This document shows, piece by piece, positions 20,292 to 28,906 of a DNA stretch of 64,000 nt. The stretch's first letter is position 1. Each line of letters opens with the position of its first letter. The translations under genes were made by a program, and so were the position numbers. The DNA is taken from positions 237,161 to 301,160 of the forward strand of contig NZ_LSRP01000001.1 in assembly GCF_001885585.1 (NCBI RefSeq). The letters run 5' to 3'. The notes under the pieces are model-generated. The model searched no databases, was not told where the DNA came from, and saw nothing but the letters and a program-made list of their open reading frames with translations. Origin of the DNA: Pararhizobium antarcticum. GTDB lineage: Bacteria; Pseudomonadota; Alphaproteobacteria; Rhizobiales; Rhizobiaceae.

Positions 20292-22298
20292 ATGACCGAG
20301 ACGCAGACCATTCGCTGGGGCATCATCGGCCCCGGCAGCATCGCCCGCACCTTTGCAGCCGGCATCGCCCATTCCCAAACGGGAACTCTTGTCGCCATTG
20401 CCAGCCGCAATCCGTCAAAACCCGGGCTGGCCGAGGGCTTTCCCGGCGCCCGTATCGTTGCGGGATACGATGCTCTGCTCGCAGATCCCGCGATCGACGC
20501 CATCTACATTGCCACGCCCCACACCTCCCACGCCGAATGGGCGATCAAGGCGATCCGGTCGGGCAAGCATGTCCTGGTCGAAAAGCCCATCGCGCTGTCA
20601 GCCTATGAGGCGGAGACGATCTACAACGAGGCCCGCAAGGCCGGCGTCTTTGCCGGTGAAGCCTTCATGTACCGCCTGCATCCGCAGACCGCGAAGATCG
20701 TTGATCTGGTCGAGAGCGGCACGATCGGAACCGTCCGGCTGATCAAGTCGAGCTTCGGTTTCGACATGGGCACGGTCCGGCCGGAACATCGTCTGTTTTC
20801 CAACGGCCTCGCCGGCGGCGGGATTCTCGATGTCGGTGGTTATCCGGTCTCCATGGCGCGGCTGATTGCCGGTGCAACGCAGGGCAAACCGTTTCTGGAG
20901 CCGGTGAAAGTGTCAGGTGCCGGGCATCTCGGCGAAACCGGTGTCGACGAGTGGGCCTCCGCCATCCTCCAGTTTGAAACCGGCATCGTCGCAGAGGTCT
21001 CCTGCTCGATCCTGGCGCGACAGGACAACGTCCTGCGCATTATCGGATCGGAGGGCCGCATCGAGGTTGCGGATTTCTGGTTTGCATCTGGTCACCAGGG
21101 CGGCACGGGAAAGATCGAAATCATCCGCAAGGATGGAAGCCGCGACACGGTCGCGGTTGCCGAGGATCGCTGGCTTTACTCCTTCGAGGTGGATGCTGCC
21201 GGCGATGCCATTCGCGCCGGGCGTCAGGAATTTACCGCACCCGGCATGAGTTGGGCCGATTCGATCAGCAATCTCAAGGTGCTCGACCAGTGGCGCGCCT
21301 CGATAGGCCTCGAATACGGGATCGAGAAAGCAGCCCAGCGCCCGTTCAACATCCGCGGCGAAACCGTCAAGGCGGGCAAAAGCGTCCCGCGCCGGTTCAT
21401 TCCGGGCATTGCGAAGCCGGCCTCGGTCGTGGCACTCGGCTTTGAGTTCTTCCCCAATGTCGCTGCCGCATCCCTGACCCTCGACGCCTTCTACGAGGCC
21501 GGCGGCAATGTCTTCGACACCGCCTGGATCTACAACAGCGGCATCACCGAGGCGATCTTCGGCGAGTGGCTGACAAGCCGCAGGGTTCCGCGCGAGGACG
21601 TTGTGGTGATCGGCAAGGGCGCGCATTCGCCGCTTGTCTATCCGGACCGGATCGGCAAACAACTGACCCAGTCGCTGGAGCGGTTGAAAACCGACCATGT
21701 CGACGTCTACTTCATGCACCGGGACAACCCGGATGTGCCCGTCGGCGAGTTCGTCGATGCCATGGATGCCGAGGTTCGCACAGGGCGCATACGAGGCATT
21801 TTCGGAGGCTCCAACTGGACGCGCGAGCGGCTCGAGGCGGCAACCGCCTACGCAACGGCGCACGGCAAGACACCACCGGCTGCCCTCTCGAACAATTTTT
21901 CGCTGGCCGAAATGCTGGACCCGATCTGGGCCGGATGTGTTTCAGCATCAAACGACGAATGGAAAAAATGGCTGACCGAGCGACAAATGCCGAACTTCGC
22001 CTGGTCGAGCCAGGGCCGCGGCTTTTTCACCGACCGCGCCGGCCGTGACAAGACGGAGGACGAAGAACTGGTCCGTTGCTGGTACAGCGACCGGAATTTC
22101 AAACGTCGCGACCGCGCGATCGAGCTTGCAGGCCGCACCGGCCGCAAACCGATCCACATCGCGCTCGCCTATGTCCTTGCCCAGCCCTTTCCGGTGATCC
22201 CGCTCATTGGCCCGCGGACGGTCGCCGAACTCGAGGACAGCCTTTCGGCACTCGATATCCGGTTGACCCCGGACGACATCAGGGGGCTGGAGGGTTAA
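20292..22298 (+). CDS. Fusion of Gfo/Idh/MocA oxidoreductase and aldo/keto reductase
   Basis: The 668-residue protein carries two complete oxidoreductase modules. Residues 1 to about 345 are a Gfo/Idh/MocA NAD(P) enzyme: GIIGPGSIA nucleotide loop, Lys98 in VEKPI and a C-terminal substrate domain. From about residue 365 to the end is an aldo/keto reductase barrel with a full catalytic tetrad, Asp409, Tyr414, Lys442 and His476, and a late cofactor segment (PLIGPRTVAELEDS). Nothing indicates a frameshift or a sequencing join; the frame is open throughout and GC use is even. It is the last gene of the GH2 operon, 30 bases after the ATPase. A possible role is paired oxidation and reduction of a sugar or its keto-glycoside with cofactor recycling, which is inference. 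Confidence 0.85.
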   Translation: MTETQTIRWGIIGPGSIARTFAAGIAHSQTGTLVAIASRNPSKPGLAEGFPGARIVAGYDALLADPAIDAIYIATPHTSHAEWAIKAIRSGKHVLVEKPIALSAYEAETIYNEARKAGVFAGEAFMYRLHPQTAKIVDLVESGTIGTVRLIKSSFGFDMGTVRPEHRLFSNGLAGGGILDVGGYPVSMARLIAGATQGKPFLEPVKVSGAGHLGETGVDEWASAILQFETGIVAEVSCSILARQDNVLRIIGSEGRIEVADFWFASGHQGGTGKIEIIRKDGSRDTVAVAEDRWLYSFEVDAAGDAIRAGRQEFTAPGMSWADSISNLKVLDQWRASIGLEYGIEKAAQRPFNIRGETVKAGKSVPRRFIPGIAKPASVVALGFEFFPNVAAASLTLDAFYEAGGNVFDTAWIYNSGITEAIFGEWLTSRRVPREDVVVIGKGAHSPLVYPDRIGKQLTQSLERLKTDHVDVYFMHRDNPDVPVGEFVDAMDAEVRTGRIRGIFGGSNWTRERLEAATAYATAHGKTPPAALSNNFSLAEMLDPIWAGCVSASNDEWKKWLTERQMPNFAWSSQGRGFFTDRAGRDKTEDEELVRCWYSDRNFKRRDRAIELAGRTGRKPIHIALAYVLAQPFPVIPLIGPRTVAELEDSLSALDIRLTPDDIRGLEG

Positions 22299-22361
22299 TA
22301 CCAGCGACCGGGAGCATCCAGAGGCAAGGTGCCCGTCGCGTGCAGGGGAGCAAATGGAAAG

Positions 22362-22385
22362 CGCCGCCAGCGAGGGCTGACGGCG
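22362..22385. terminator. Stem-loop between convergent genes
   Basis: CGCCG and CGGCG, then CAGC and GCTG, pair around a GAGG loop with one internal mismatch (nine pairs). It lies in the 111-base gap between the fusion oxidoreductase and the convergent Cache protein gene. It could serve either strand, but no T-tract follows. Confidence 0.35.
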
Positions 22386-22409
22386 TTGGATTTCAGGGCA
22401 GTCGTCAGA

Positions 22410-22991
22410 TCAGAGCGAATCGAGATTGATGCCGATGGTAACGGCGCCGATCGGCGCACCCGCTTCATCAACGATCGTCATGCTTGCCTGCGACTGCAGA
22501 ATCTGTGTCGATTCATCCTTTTCGGCTTCATCGACGAAGACAGCACCGGCACCGGCGCCAAAGGACTTCTGGAACTTGTCCTCGTCGCCCTGCCAATAGT
22601 CTGACGTCACGTCGTTCTGGCCGACATTGAGGCCCTTTGCATCCATCACGAAGACTTCGGTGATGGTACCGTCGGACGCTTCCTGCTTGGCCTTCAGAAG
22701 GGCCGAGACCGCGTTCGCAAGAACGCCATCGATCATGGCGCGGTCAGAACCTTCAACTTCGGCACGCCACTTCTGGTCGAGCGCATCGACGTCAGCCTGG
22801 GTCAGGGCGGCATTTGCCGCGTTCTGCGCCTTGATTGCTTCGATGATGACGGGATCATTGATCCATGTCTTCACATTGGTCTCCAGATAGTCCTTGACCG
22901 GTGCGACATAGGCTTCTTCAGCGGAGGCGATGCCGGCGGAAAGGAAGATCGCTGCGGAGGCGACGAGAACTGCAATTTTCTTGCTTGTCAT
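22410..22991 (-). CDS. Free periplasmic Cache/PDC-like sensor protein
   Basis: The 193-residue protein has a signal peptide (KKIAVLVASAAIFLSAGIASA) and then a single domain that looks like a PDC/Cache sensor. It has a long helix (VKDYLETNVKTWINDPVIIEAIKAQNA), then TEVFVMDAKGLNVGQNDVTSDYWQGDEDKFQKSF and a strand ASMTIVDEAGAPIGAVTIGINLDSL, as seen in the extracellular part of chemoreceptors and kinases. It has no membrane anchor after the signal peptide. The ATG at 22991 has GGAA and is preferred to an ATG at 23069. It follows the chemoreceptor gene by 62 bases on the same strand, so it may work with it as a soluble ligand-binding partner. This is inference. Confidence 0.7.
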   Translation of the reverse strand: MTSKKIAVLVASAAIFLSAGIASAEEAYVAPVKDYLETNVKTWINDPVIIEAIKAQNAANAALTQADVDALDQKWRAEVEGSDRAMIDGVLANAVSALLKAKQEASDGTITEVFVMDAKGLNVGQNDVTSDYWQGDEDKFQKSFGAGAGAVFVDEAEKDESTQILQSQASMTIVDEAGAPIGAVTIGINLDSL

Positions 22992-23053
22992 GGATGTTTC
23001 CTTTTTTGAGATTGAGTGTTCTTTTACGACCCGATCGGGGCGTTGCCCGAGTT

Positions 23054-24940
23054 TCAGAATTCCTCCCATGTATCGGGGGAAGAGGCGAGGGCATTGGCGC
23101 CGGAGCTGCGATGTGCAGGCTGCCGCGCAGGGCTGGGTCTGGGGTCTACGCGCGTAGGCGCAGCCGGAGCACGCTGGACGGGACGCTGTTCTGCACCGGC
23201 ATCGATACGCAAGTTGCTGACGGCGCGCTTCAGAAGACGGCTCTGATTGCTGAGATCGTGGCAGGCCGCGTTGGTTTCCTCGACCATGGCGGCGTTCTGC
23301 TGGGTGACCTGGTCCATGCGACCGATTGAACTGTTGACTTCGAGCAGGCCGGTCGCCTGGTCGCGCGAGGCCTGCACGATAGAGGCAATGCTGTCGTTGA
23401 TGCGGCTGATCTGATCCTCGATGAGGCCCAGCGCGTCCCCGGTGCGATTGACAAGCGACACACCGGCCGCCACTTCCGCACTGGAGGCGGAAATCAGGTT
23501 CTTGATTTCCTTTGCCGCATTGGCTGACCTTTGCGCCAGTTCGCGCACTTCCTGGGCAACGACCGCAAATCCCCTTCCGGCATCGCCGGCACGGGCTGCC
23601 TCGACGCCGGCATTCAGCGCCAGAAGATTGGTCTGGAAGGCGATTTCGTCGATCACCCCGATGATCTGGCCGATCTGGTTGGAAGACCCCTGGATCTTGT
23701 TCATCGCGCCGATGGCTTCGCGCACCACGACGGCGGAATTGTGGGCGCCGGTCTTGGCCTCGGCGACCATGCGGCCGGCCTCTTCCGCGCGGGTCGAAGA
23801 CGAACGGACGGTGTTGGTGATGTCATCGAGCGCATTGGCTGTCTCGCCCAGCGAGGTCGCCTGCGTCTCGGTCCGCTTGGCCAGGTCGTCGGCAGCACGG
23901 GCAAGTTCGGACGTGCCGGAATCCACTGCTGCGGTGGCACCGCCGATTTCGCGGACGGTTTCGGATACGGCGTCGATCATCTTGTGGAAGTCGTTGCGCA
24001 GTTTTTCAAAATCGGGACCGAGATCGGGAAGCCGCAGGGAGAAATCGCCTTCGGCGAGTTGCTCCAGCGCATGGCCGATGCGGGCGACGACGTCGGCCTG
24101 GTTGCGGGCAGCCTCGCCGACCTGTTCGGAAAAGCGGACACGCTCGGCATCCAGCTCGTCGCGCTGGATGGCGGCGGACCTTTCCTGCAGAAGCTTGGCG
24201 CTCGCTTCCTTCAGCGAAGCGTCGAGCGCCCGGGCGATCACGCCGATTTCGTCGCGCTTTTCCAGAAATGCCACCGGGCTATCCAGGTCACCCTTTTGAA
24301 AGGCGTCGATACGGTTGGTCAGCTTGGCCAGGGGCCTGCCGACATTGCGCCGCATGGCAAGCAGGAAAACACCGATGACGAGGGCAATGACCAAGGCCTG
24401 CTTGCCGGCAAAGGCCAGAGATTTCATGTTGCTTTCGGCGTAGATGAGTTCGGTCGACCAGACGGTCGCGATATAGCCGATGCGTTGGCCGCTCTTGTCC
24501 TTGCCAAGCGGCAAAGCCAGCGTCACGAAGCCGTCGCCGGTTTTGTTCCAGACAGGCTCGTCACCGACAGCCTTGATCGTCTCAGTAGCCGAAGCCTTCA
24601 AAACAGCGGCGTCAGCGCCGTCTGACGTCCAGCTGTCAGCTGTTTCACCCTTGCCGGTGACAGCTTCGAAATGCACCATGCCTTCGATGGGCGAGGCGCG
24701 GTACAGGGAATAGGCTTCGCGAATGGCAGGTGCCTTTTTCCACTTGACGCCGCCTTCGGCGATTTCACCGATCTGCCGCGTGTTGCGCTGCCAGTTGACA
24801 TAGGCTGTTTCGAGCGCTGCTGCCGTTTCGGACGTCCAGGAAAAATACGACGTAACGCCGAGACCGATGAGATTGGCCATCACGATAATGGTCGCGATCT
24901 TGGCCGTGAGGGAGAGACGCGTAAACAAACCAAACAGCAT
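23054..24940 (-). CDS. Methyl-accepting chemotaxis protein
   Basis: The 628-residue receptor has an N-terminal membrane segment, a periplasmic sensor of about 140 residues, a second membrane segment (LVIALVIGVFLLAM), HAMP (NVGRPLAKLTNRIDAFQKGDLD) and a second HAMP-like stretch before the coiled-coil signalling domain. The hairpin tip IIGVIDEIAFQTNLLALNAGVEAARAG is the CheA/CheW contact site. The last residues DTWEEF form a CheR/CheB-docking pentapeptide, so it is probably subject to methylation. The start at 24940 has an AGGAAA site; an upstream ATG at 24973 is less likely. It is followed by the free Cache protein gene. Confidence 0.92.
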   Translation of the reverse strand: MLFGLFTRLSLTAKIATIIVMANLIGLGVTSYFSWTSETAAALETAYVNWQRNTRQIGEIAEGGVKWKKAPAIREAYSLYRASPIEGMVHFEAVTGKGETADSWTSDGADAAVLKASATETIKAVGDEPVWNKTGDGFVTLALPLGKDKSGQRIGYIATVWSTELIYAESNMKSLAFAGKQALVIALVIGVFLLAMRRNVGRPLAKLTNRIDAFQKGDLDSPVAFLEKRDEIGVIARALDASLKEASAKLLQERSAAIQRDELDAERVRFSEQVGEAARNQADVVARIGHALEQLAEGDFSLRLPDLGPDFEKLRNDFHKMIDAVSETVREIGGATAAVDSGTSELARAADDLAKRTETQATSLGETANALDDITNTVRSSSTRAEEAGRMVAEAKTGAHNSAVVVREAIGAMNKIQGSSNQIGQIIGVIDEIAFQTNLLALNAGVEAARAGDAGRGFAVVAQEVRELAQRSANAAKEIKNLISASSAEVAAGVSLVNRTGDALGLIEDQISRINDSIASIVQASRDQATGLLEVNSSIGRMDQVTQQNAAMVEETNAACHDLSNQSRLLKRAVSNLRIDAGAEQRPVQRAPAAPTRVDPRPSPARQPAHRSSGANALASSPDTWEEF

Positions 24941-25129
24941 GAAATTTCCTCGCCGCCGGTATTGCCGGCACAAGGGTTCAGCCTCTTTCGCGCAGAAGGG
25001 CCACCCTTGGAGATTTCGGAAACATCGGCACGGCGGGAAGGTCCTGACGCAGAACCTGGATCATCATGATCCTCACGCTCTCTGGCGTGGTGCTCGCAGA
25101 AGTATTGAAAATTAGTGTTTCATAATTGT

Positions 25130-25201
25130 TAAAAAAAACGGGCGGATCATATTTTATTAGGGAAGACGAATAGATTGGATGTTGCGCGGCCGTTTTTTTT
25201 A
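25130..25201. repeat. Inverted repeat with A8/T8 tracts
   Basis: TAAAAAAAACGG at 25130-25141 and CCGTTTTTTTTA at 25190-25201 are perfect 12-bp inverted arms, 48 bases apart. They sit in the 534-base gene-free region 24941-25474 between the chemoreceptor start and the stress gene end, which otherwise shows only AT-rich sequence and no convincing ORF. The arms could be terminators for both strands or the ends of a small element; the sequence does not decide. Confidence 0.5.
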
Positions 25202-25474
25202 CCCGTCGTCGGCACGCTTCGGGCCGAACGATATTGCGCAAAACAGGCCGGGTTTAGGCAACTCCGAATGATCAGTTGCCTATGCTTTCATCAAATAGGG
25301 GTCGGAATTGTGATGGCGCGCCACCCGATGCAAAAACGTCCACCCGGCGCCAGGCAGGTCGATCATCCCGCGGACGCTCTTGAAGCGGAAACAGTGCCAT
25401 TGGCTTTCGACAATGGCATCAGGGCCGCCACATGGACGACCCTGAAAAAGCAGAGATGGGAAACCGATGGCCTG

Positions 25475-26080
25475 TTAGGAACGTCGGCCGGCGTAGCGCG
25501 CACGATCGGCGTCGATTTCCGTCTGTGCATAGGGCTCGGAGTTTTCATCAAAGCGGGTCCAGCCCTGGCCCTGATATTCGGACCGTCGGGTCGGAAGATC
25601 CACCCAGTTGGAACGCTTCAGGATGGCTTCGGCCTCGGATACCAGAGGTTCGTCGACCTTGGCAGTCACGAGCGTGCCGCCGCGACGAACACCTTCCGCA
25701 TAGACATGAGCATCGTCTTCATCGACGCCGGAATCCGTCAACGCACCGATCAGTCCACCGGCCGCGCCGCCAACGACGGCACCGGCTACGGCACCGGCTG
25801 CAGTGGCTGCAAGCCAACCGGCTGCGACTACCGGACCAACGCCTGGAATGGCCATGATGCCGAGACCGGTCAGAAGACCGCCAGCGCCACCCACAGCGGC
25901 GCCGATGCCGGCACCCGCGCCAGCGCCCTCAGCTGCGTCGTTGTCATCCGAATAGCGGCCATCCGAATTGTTGGAAACAACGCTGATATCGCCGTCTGAA
26001 ATACCCATTGCCTTGAGATCATCGACAGCAGCGGTTGCGTCGGAATAATGGTCGAAAAGTCCTGTAACGGTCTTTGTCAT
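25475..26080 (-). CDS. General stress protein 17M-like, glycine-zipper protein
   Basis: The 201-residue protein starts with the general stress protein 17M (YflT-like) domain (TVTGLFDHYSDATAAVDDLKAMGI, then ISVVSNN). A Gly/Ala-rich section of about 70 residues follows (GAGAGAGIGAAVGGAGGLLTGLG and GAVAGAVVGGAAGGLIGAL), which looks like a glycine-zipper membrane-inserting hairpin. The C-terminal part (GGTLVTAKV, then WTRFDENSEPYAQTEIDADRARYAG) is hydrophilic. AGGAG precedes the ATG. It follows the small secreted PepSY-like gene by 45 bases and probably shares its EcfG-type promoter. The molecular function is unknown. Confidence 0.75.
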   Translation of the reverse strand: MTKTVTGLFDHYSDATAAVDDLKAMGISDGDISVVSNNSDGRYSDDNDAAEGAGAGAGIGAAVGGAGGLLTGLGIMAIPGVGPVVAAGWLAATAAGAVAGAVVGGAAGGLIGALTDSGVDEDDAHVYAEGVRRGGTLVTAKVDEPLVSEAEAILKRSNWVDLPTRRSEYQGQGWTRFDENSEPYAQTEIDADRARYAGRRS

Positions 26081-26125
26081 GGTGTTTCTCCTGATTGTTT
26101 TGTTATTCGGTCGCGAGTACCGCGA

Positions 26126-26446
26126 TTACTTGGCGACGATGTTGCCCTGGTAATCGAGCGAGACAAGAACCGGCTTGCCGTCCTTGTTGGCCTTGGCCTG
26201 CCACAGGCCCTGGTCGTCGAGCTTGAGCTCCATCACATCGGTATAGCCAGCTTCCGTGATACGGTCGGTTGCCTGGGCCTCGGTGAAGCTGTTCGCGCCT
26301 TCGACAGGTGCGGTCGCGTTCTGTTCCGACGGCGTGGCCACAGCGGGCGTATCACCCTCAGGATTGGCAGTCGGTGTCGCTGTCTGGGCAAAAGCCGACG
26401 CTGTCGACAGGGCAATAATCGCCGTTGCGATAAGTATCTTTTTCAT
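26126..26446 (-). CDS. Small secreted PepSY-like protein
   Basis: This 106-residue protein has a signal peptide (KKILIATAIIALSTASAFA), a Thr/Pro/Ala-rich linker and a C-terminal PepSY-like fold of about 55 residues (FTEAQATDRITEAGYTDVMELKLDDQGLWQAKANKDGKPVLVSLDYQGNIVAK). Such proteins are periplasmic and often stress-induced; a role as protease inhibitor or envelope protein is only a family guess. GGAGAATTCG precedes the ATG. An EcfG-type promoter lies 43 bases upstream. Confidence 0.8.
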   Translation of the reverse strand: MKKILIATAIIALSTASAFAQTATPTANPEGDTPAVATPSEQNATAPVEGANSFTEAQATDRITEAGYTDVMELKLDDQGLWQAKANKDGKPVLVSLDYQGNIVAK

Positions 26447-26488
26447 CGAATTCTCCTTGCTGGATCGGTCAGCGATCCTCGGCCAGAA

Positions 26489-26513
26489 AACCCATCATGC
26501 CGAAAAAAGTTCC
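26489..26513 (-). promoter_or_regulatory. Putative EcfG (general stress sigma) promoter
   Basis: On the minus strand GGAAC (26513-26509) is followed after 16 bases by GGTT (26492-26489). The known alphaproteobacterial EcfG consensus is GGAAC-N16/17-cGTT, so one base differs. It is placed correctly to drive the PepSY-like and general stress genes. Confidence 0.55.
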
Positions 26514-26769
26514 GCTGAAAAAAGCAAGATGAAATGGAAAAAACAATGAAGTCCGTACATTAGAATTCATTCAACAATAGTGTTGCGCGATGCGCTCGGG
26601 CCATCATGGATGATGCCAGACAAGGCCCGGCCCGCCTCCCTCATCAACGGCGCGCGATTGCCCGTGCTGCCAGTCAAAGGGGTCTCGCCGTAAGGGTAAG
26701 GGGTATCTCCAGATCTACGGCCGCGGGAAGAGAGAGACAGGGTTTCAGCCAAACCTATGGCGCCTGGCG
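26514..26769. other. Gene-free spacer
   Basis: Between the EcfG-like promoter and the end of the GntR gene I see no convincing coding sequence. Short open frames exist on both strands (for example 26567-26773 minus) but have no ribosome-binding site or recognisable family. A partly palindromic GGGCC...GGCCC stretch around 26605-26636 may act as the end of the gntR transcript. Confidence 0.4.
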
Positions 26770-27492
26770 TCAATCGATTCCAGAGACTGGTTCCACGTCG
26801 CGGGCAAATACGACACTGGCATCGCTCACGGTGGCGACATGCGCATAGGCCGCGCGGCTTGCATTGGCCGCATCCGCCTGCAGGATCGCCGCTACGATGG
26901 CTTGATGTTCCTCGTAGGAGCGCAAAAGACGGCCGGGAAGCCGAAACTGGGCGCGGCGAAACGGCGCCAGACGAGCGCGGGTCTGGGTCACCAGTTCAAA
27001 AATATGATCATTGTGCGCGCCGCGATAGAGACGCGTGTGGAATTCAGTGTTGTGAGCCGCATAATCGTCTTCTGCGCCCTCGTTGACCAGCCGCTCAGAC
27101 GCCATGTGTTCCGCCTCCAGCATCCGGCGCTCATCCACCGTCATGCGCTCCGCCGAGAGGCGTGCGCAGATCCCCTCGAGTTCGGCCATGGCCTCGAACA
27201 TCGAGGCGAGGTGACGCTGCGTCACATTGGTCACGACGGCGCTCTTGTTGGGTTCGCGCTCGACCAGACCGATGGCGCAGAGCTGGCCAAGCGCCTCGCG
27301 CACCGGGGTGCGGGACACGTCGAAACGATTGGCCATGGAAATCTCGTCCAGGCGCTCACCGGGGCGCATGGCACCGGTGATGATCAGATCGGCGATCGCC
27401 CGCACCATCTGTTCGACAGTCGTTCCGGAGCGGATGATTTCTTTTTTCCTGGCGCTTTTCACGGATCGAATCTGCTTGAACCCATACTGCAT
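26770..27492 (-). CDS. GntR-family (FadR/FCD) transcriptional regulator
   Basis: The 240-residue protein has an N-terminal winged HTH (MVRAIADLIITGAMRPGERL, then FDVSRTPVREALGQL) and a C-terminal FCD effector domain (HTRLYRGAHNDHIFEL). I favour the ATG at 27492 over 27588, because the HTH then begins after a normal linker and because the TGCATACAG operator motif overlaps this start. It is divergent from the cyanuric acid/biuret operon, whose upstream region has two more copies of that motif, so it probably represses that operon and itself. Confidence 0.88.
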   Translation of the reverse strand: MQYGFKQIRSVKSARKKEIIRSGTTVEQMVRAIADLIITGAMRPGERLDEISMANRFDVSRTPVREALGQLCAIGLVEREPNKSAVVTNVTQRHLASMFEAMAELEGICARLSAERMTVDERRMLEAEHMASERLVNEGAEDDYAAHNTEFHTRLYRGAHNDHIFELVTQTRARLAPFRRAQFRLPGRLLRSYEEHQAIVAAILQADAANASRAAYAHVATVSDASVVFARDVEPVSGID

Positions 27493-27715
27493 ACAGATGC
27501 CGCGCAGGCTCTGGCTTGTCAATGACGCAGGAAATGCCTGCGAATCTGGTCGGCGGCCGCATCGCTTTCGCAGCCATCTTGGGCTCACCTATGCTTAAAA
27601 AAGGATCAAAGCGCAGAAAAATTGCATACAGTTTACGCGCCCTAAATTTTCTGGGAAAATATACCGTTTAAAAACAACATTTTAAGAAATGGCACGGTCA
27701 TTGCATACAGTTTAC
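27488..27715. promoter_or_regulatory. Putative GntR operators between gntR and the cyanuric acid operon
   Basis: The 16-mer ATTGCATACAGTTTAC occurs exactly twice, at 27621-27636 and 27700-27715, 79 bases apart. The core TGCATACAG occurs a third time at 27488-27496 over the gntR start codon. FCD-type GntR proteins commonly bind sites near TGTATACA, and TGCATACA fits that type. The two full copies flank the AT-rich promoter segment upstream of the binding-protein gene. Confidence 0.65.
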
Positions 27716-27758
27716 TGTGACCCTTTTGAACCCGGCAATGCGCCGCCAGGAGCCCGCC

Positions 27759-28889
27759 ATGACCAAATTCCTTCCCATGAATCGCCGCAGCTTCCTGCAG
27801 ACGACGGCCGCCGGTGCGGCAGCCTTCGGTCTCGCCCCTTCTCTCATTACGACACCCGCTGCGGCACAGACGGCCCTGACTGTCGGCTTCATCTATGTCG
27901 GCCCCAAGGATGATTATGGCTACAACCAGGCCCATGCCGAAGGTGCTGCGGTCATCAAGGCCATGTCCGGCGTGACCGTTGTCGAGGAGGAAAACGTGCC
28001 TGAGACCGTCGATGTCCAGAAGACGATGGAATCGATGATCAACCTTGATGGCGCAGGTCTCATCTTCCCGACCTCCTTCGGCTATTTCGACCCCCACATG
28101 CTGGCCATCGCCGAAAAATATCCCGACATGCAGTTCCGCCATTGCGGTGGTCTCTGGCAGGAGGGCAAGAACCCTGTGAACACCGGCTCCTATTTCGGCT
28201 ATATCGGCCAGGGCCAGTTTCTCAACGGGATCACTGCCGGTTACGCTTCCAAGAGCAAGAAGATCGGCTTCGTTGCCGCCAAGCCGATCCCGCAGGTCCT
28301 GCAGAACATCAACTCCTTCCTGCTCGGCGCCCGCTCCGTCGATCCAACGATCACCTGCCAGGTGATCTTCACCGGCGAATGGTCGCTCGCCGTCAAGGAA
28401 GCCGAAGCCACCAACGCGCTGATCGACCAGGGTGCCGATGTCATCACCTGCCATGTCGACAGCCCGAAGGTCGTCGTCGAAACGGCGGCCGGCCGCGGTG
28501 CCTTCGTCTGCGGCTACCACGCCAACCAGAGCCCGCTTGCCCCGGAAAAATACCTGACCGGCGCGGAATGGGCATGGGGCAATGTCTACACGAAATTCGT
28601 CACCGAGGCGCAGGCCGGCACGCCGCTCGGCAACTTCGTTCGCGGCGGCCTTAAGGATGGCTTCGTCAAGATGAGCCCGCTGGGACCGGGCGTTTCCGAC
28701 GAAGCCCGCACGAAGTTCGAGGCGACCCACGCCGAAATGATGACGGGCAACTTCGCGGTCTACAAGGGGCCGATCAAGGACAACAAGGGCGGCGATGTCG
28801 TCATGGCCGGACAGACACTTGCGGAAGATGCGATCGAGCTGGAAAGCATGGCCTATCTCGTCGAAGGCGTGATCGGCTCGACATCCTGA
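27759..28889 (+). CDS. BMP-family ABC transporter substrate-binding protein
   Basis: The 376-residue protein belongs to the BMP/PnrA family, whose known members bind nucleosides, purines or related heterocycles. The N-terminus has a twin-arginine signal (NRRSFLQTTAAGAAAFGL) with an AAAQT cleavage region, so it is exported folded. The core shows VGFIYVGPKDDYGYNQAHAEG and the FICGYHANQ-like segment FVCGYHANQSPLAPEKYLTG. The start at 27759 follows CCAGGAG. It heads an operon for cyanuric acid and biuret breakdown, so an s-triazine or ureide ligand is likely; this is inference from context. Confidence 0.88.
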   Translation: MTKFLPMNRRSFLQTTAAGAAAFGLAPSLITTPAAAQTALTVGFIYVGPKDDYGYNQAHAEGAAVIKAMSGVTVVEEENVPETVDVQKTMESMINLDGAGLIFPTSFGYFDPHMLAIAEKYPDMQFRHCGGLWQEGKNPVNTGSYFGYIGQGQFLNGITAGYASKSKKIGFVAAKPIPQVLQNINSFLLGARSVDPTITCQVIFTGEWSLAVKEAEATNALIDQGADVITCHVDSPKVVVETAAGRGAFVCGYHANQSPLAPEKYLTGAEWAWGNVYTKFVTEAQAGTPLGNFVRGGLKDGFVKMSPLGPGVSDEARTKFEATHAEMMTGNFAVYKGPIKDNKGGDVVMAGQTLAEDAIELESMAYLVEGVIGSTS

Positions 28890-28906
28890 ACCAAAGGAAG
28901 AGCGCC

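Noticed and set aside
25175..25999. A 274-codon plus-strand frame in and beyond the gap after the chemoreceptor
   Set aside because: Most of it is antisense to the general stress gene, which has a recognisable domain and ribosome site.
26567..26848. Short frames on both strands between the PepSY-like and GntR genes
   Set aside because: No ribosome-binding site, no family resemblance, and they overlap each other and the gntR end.
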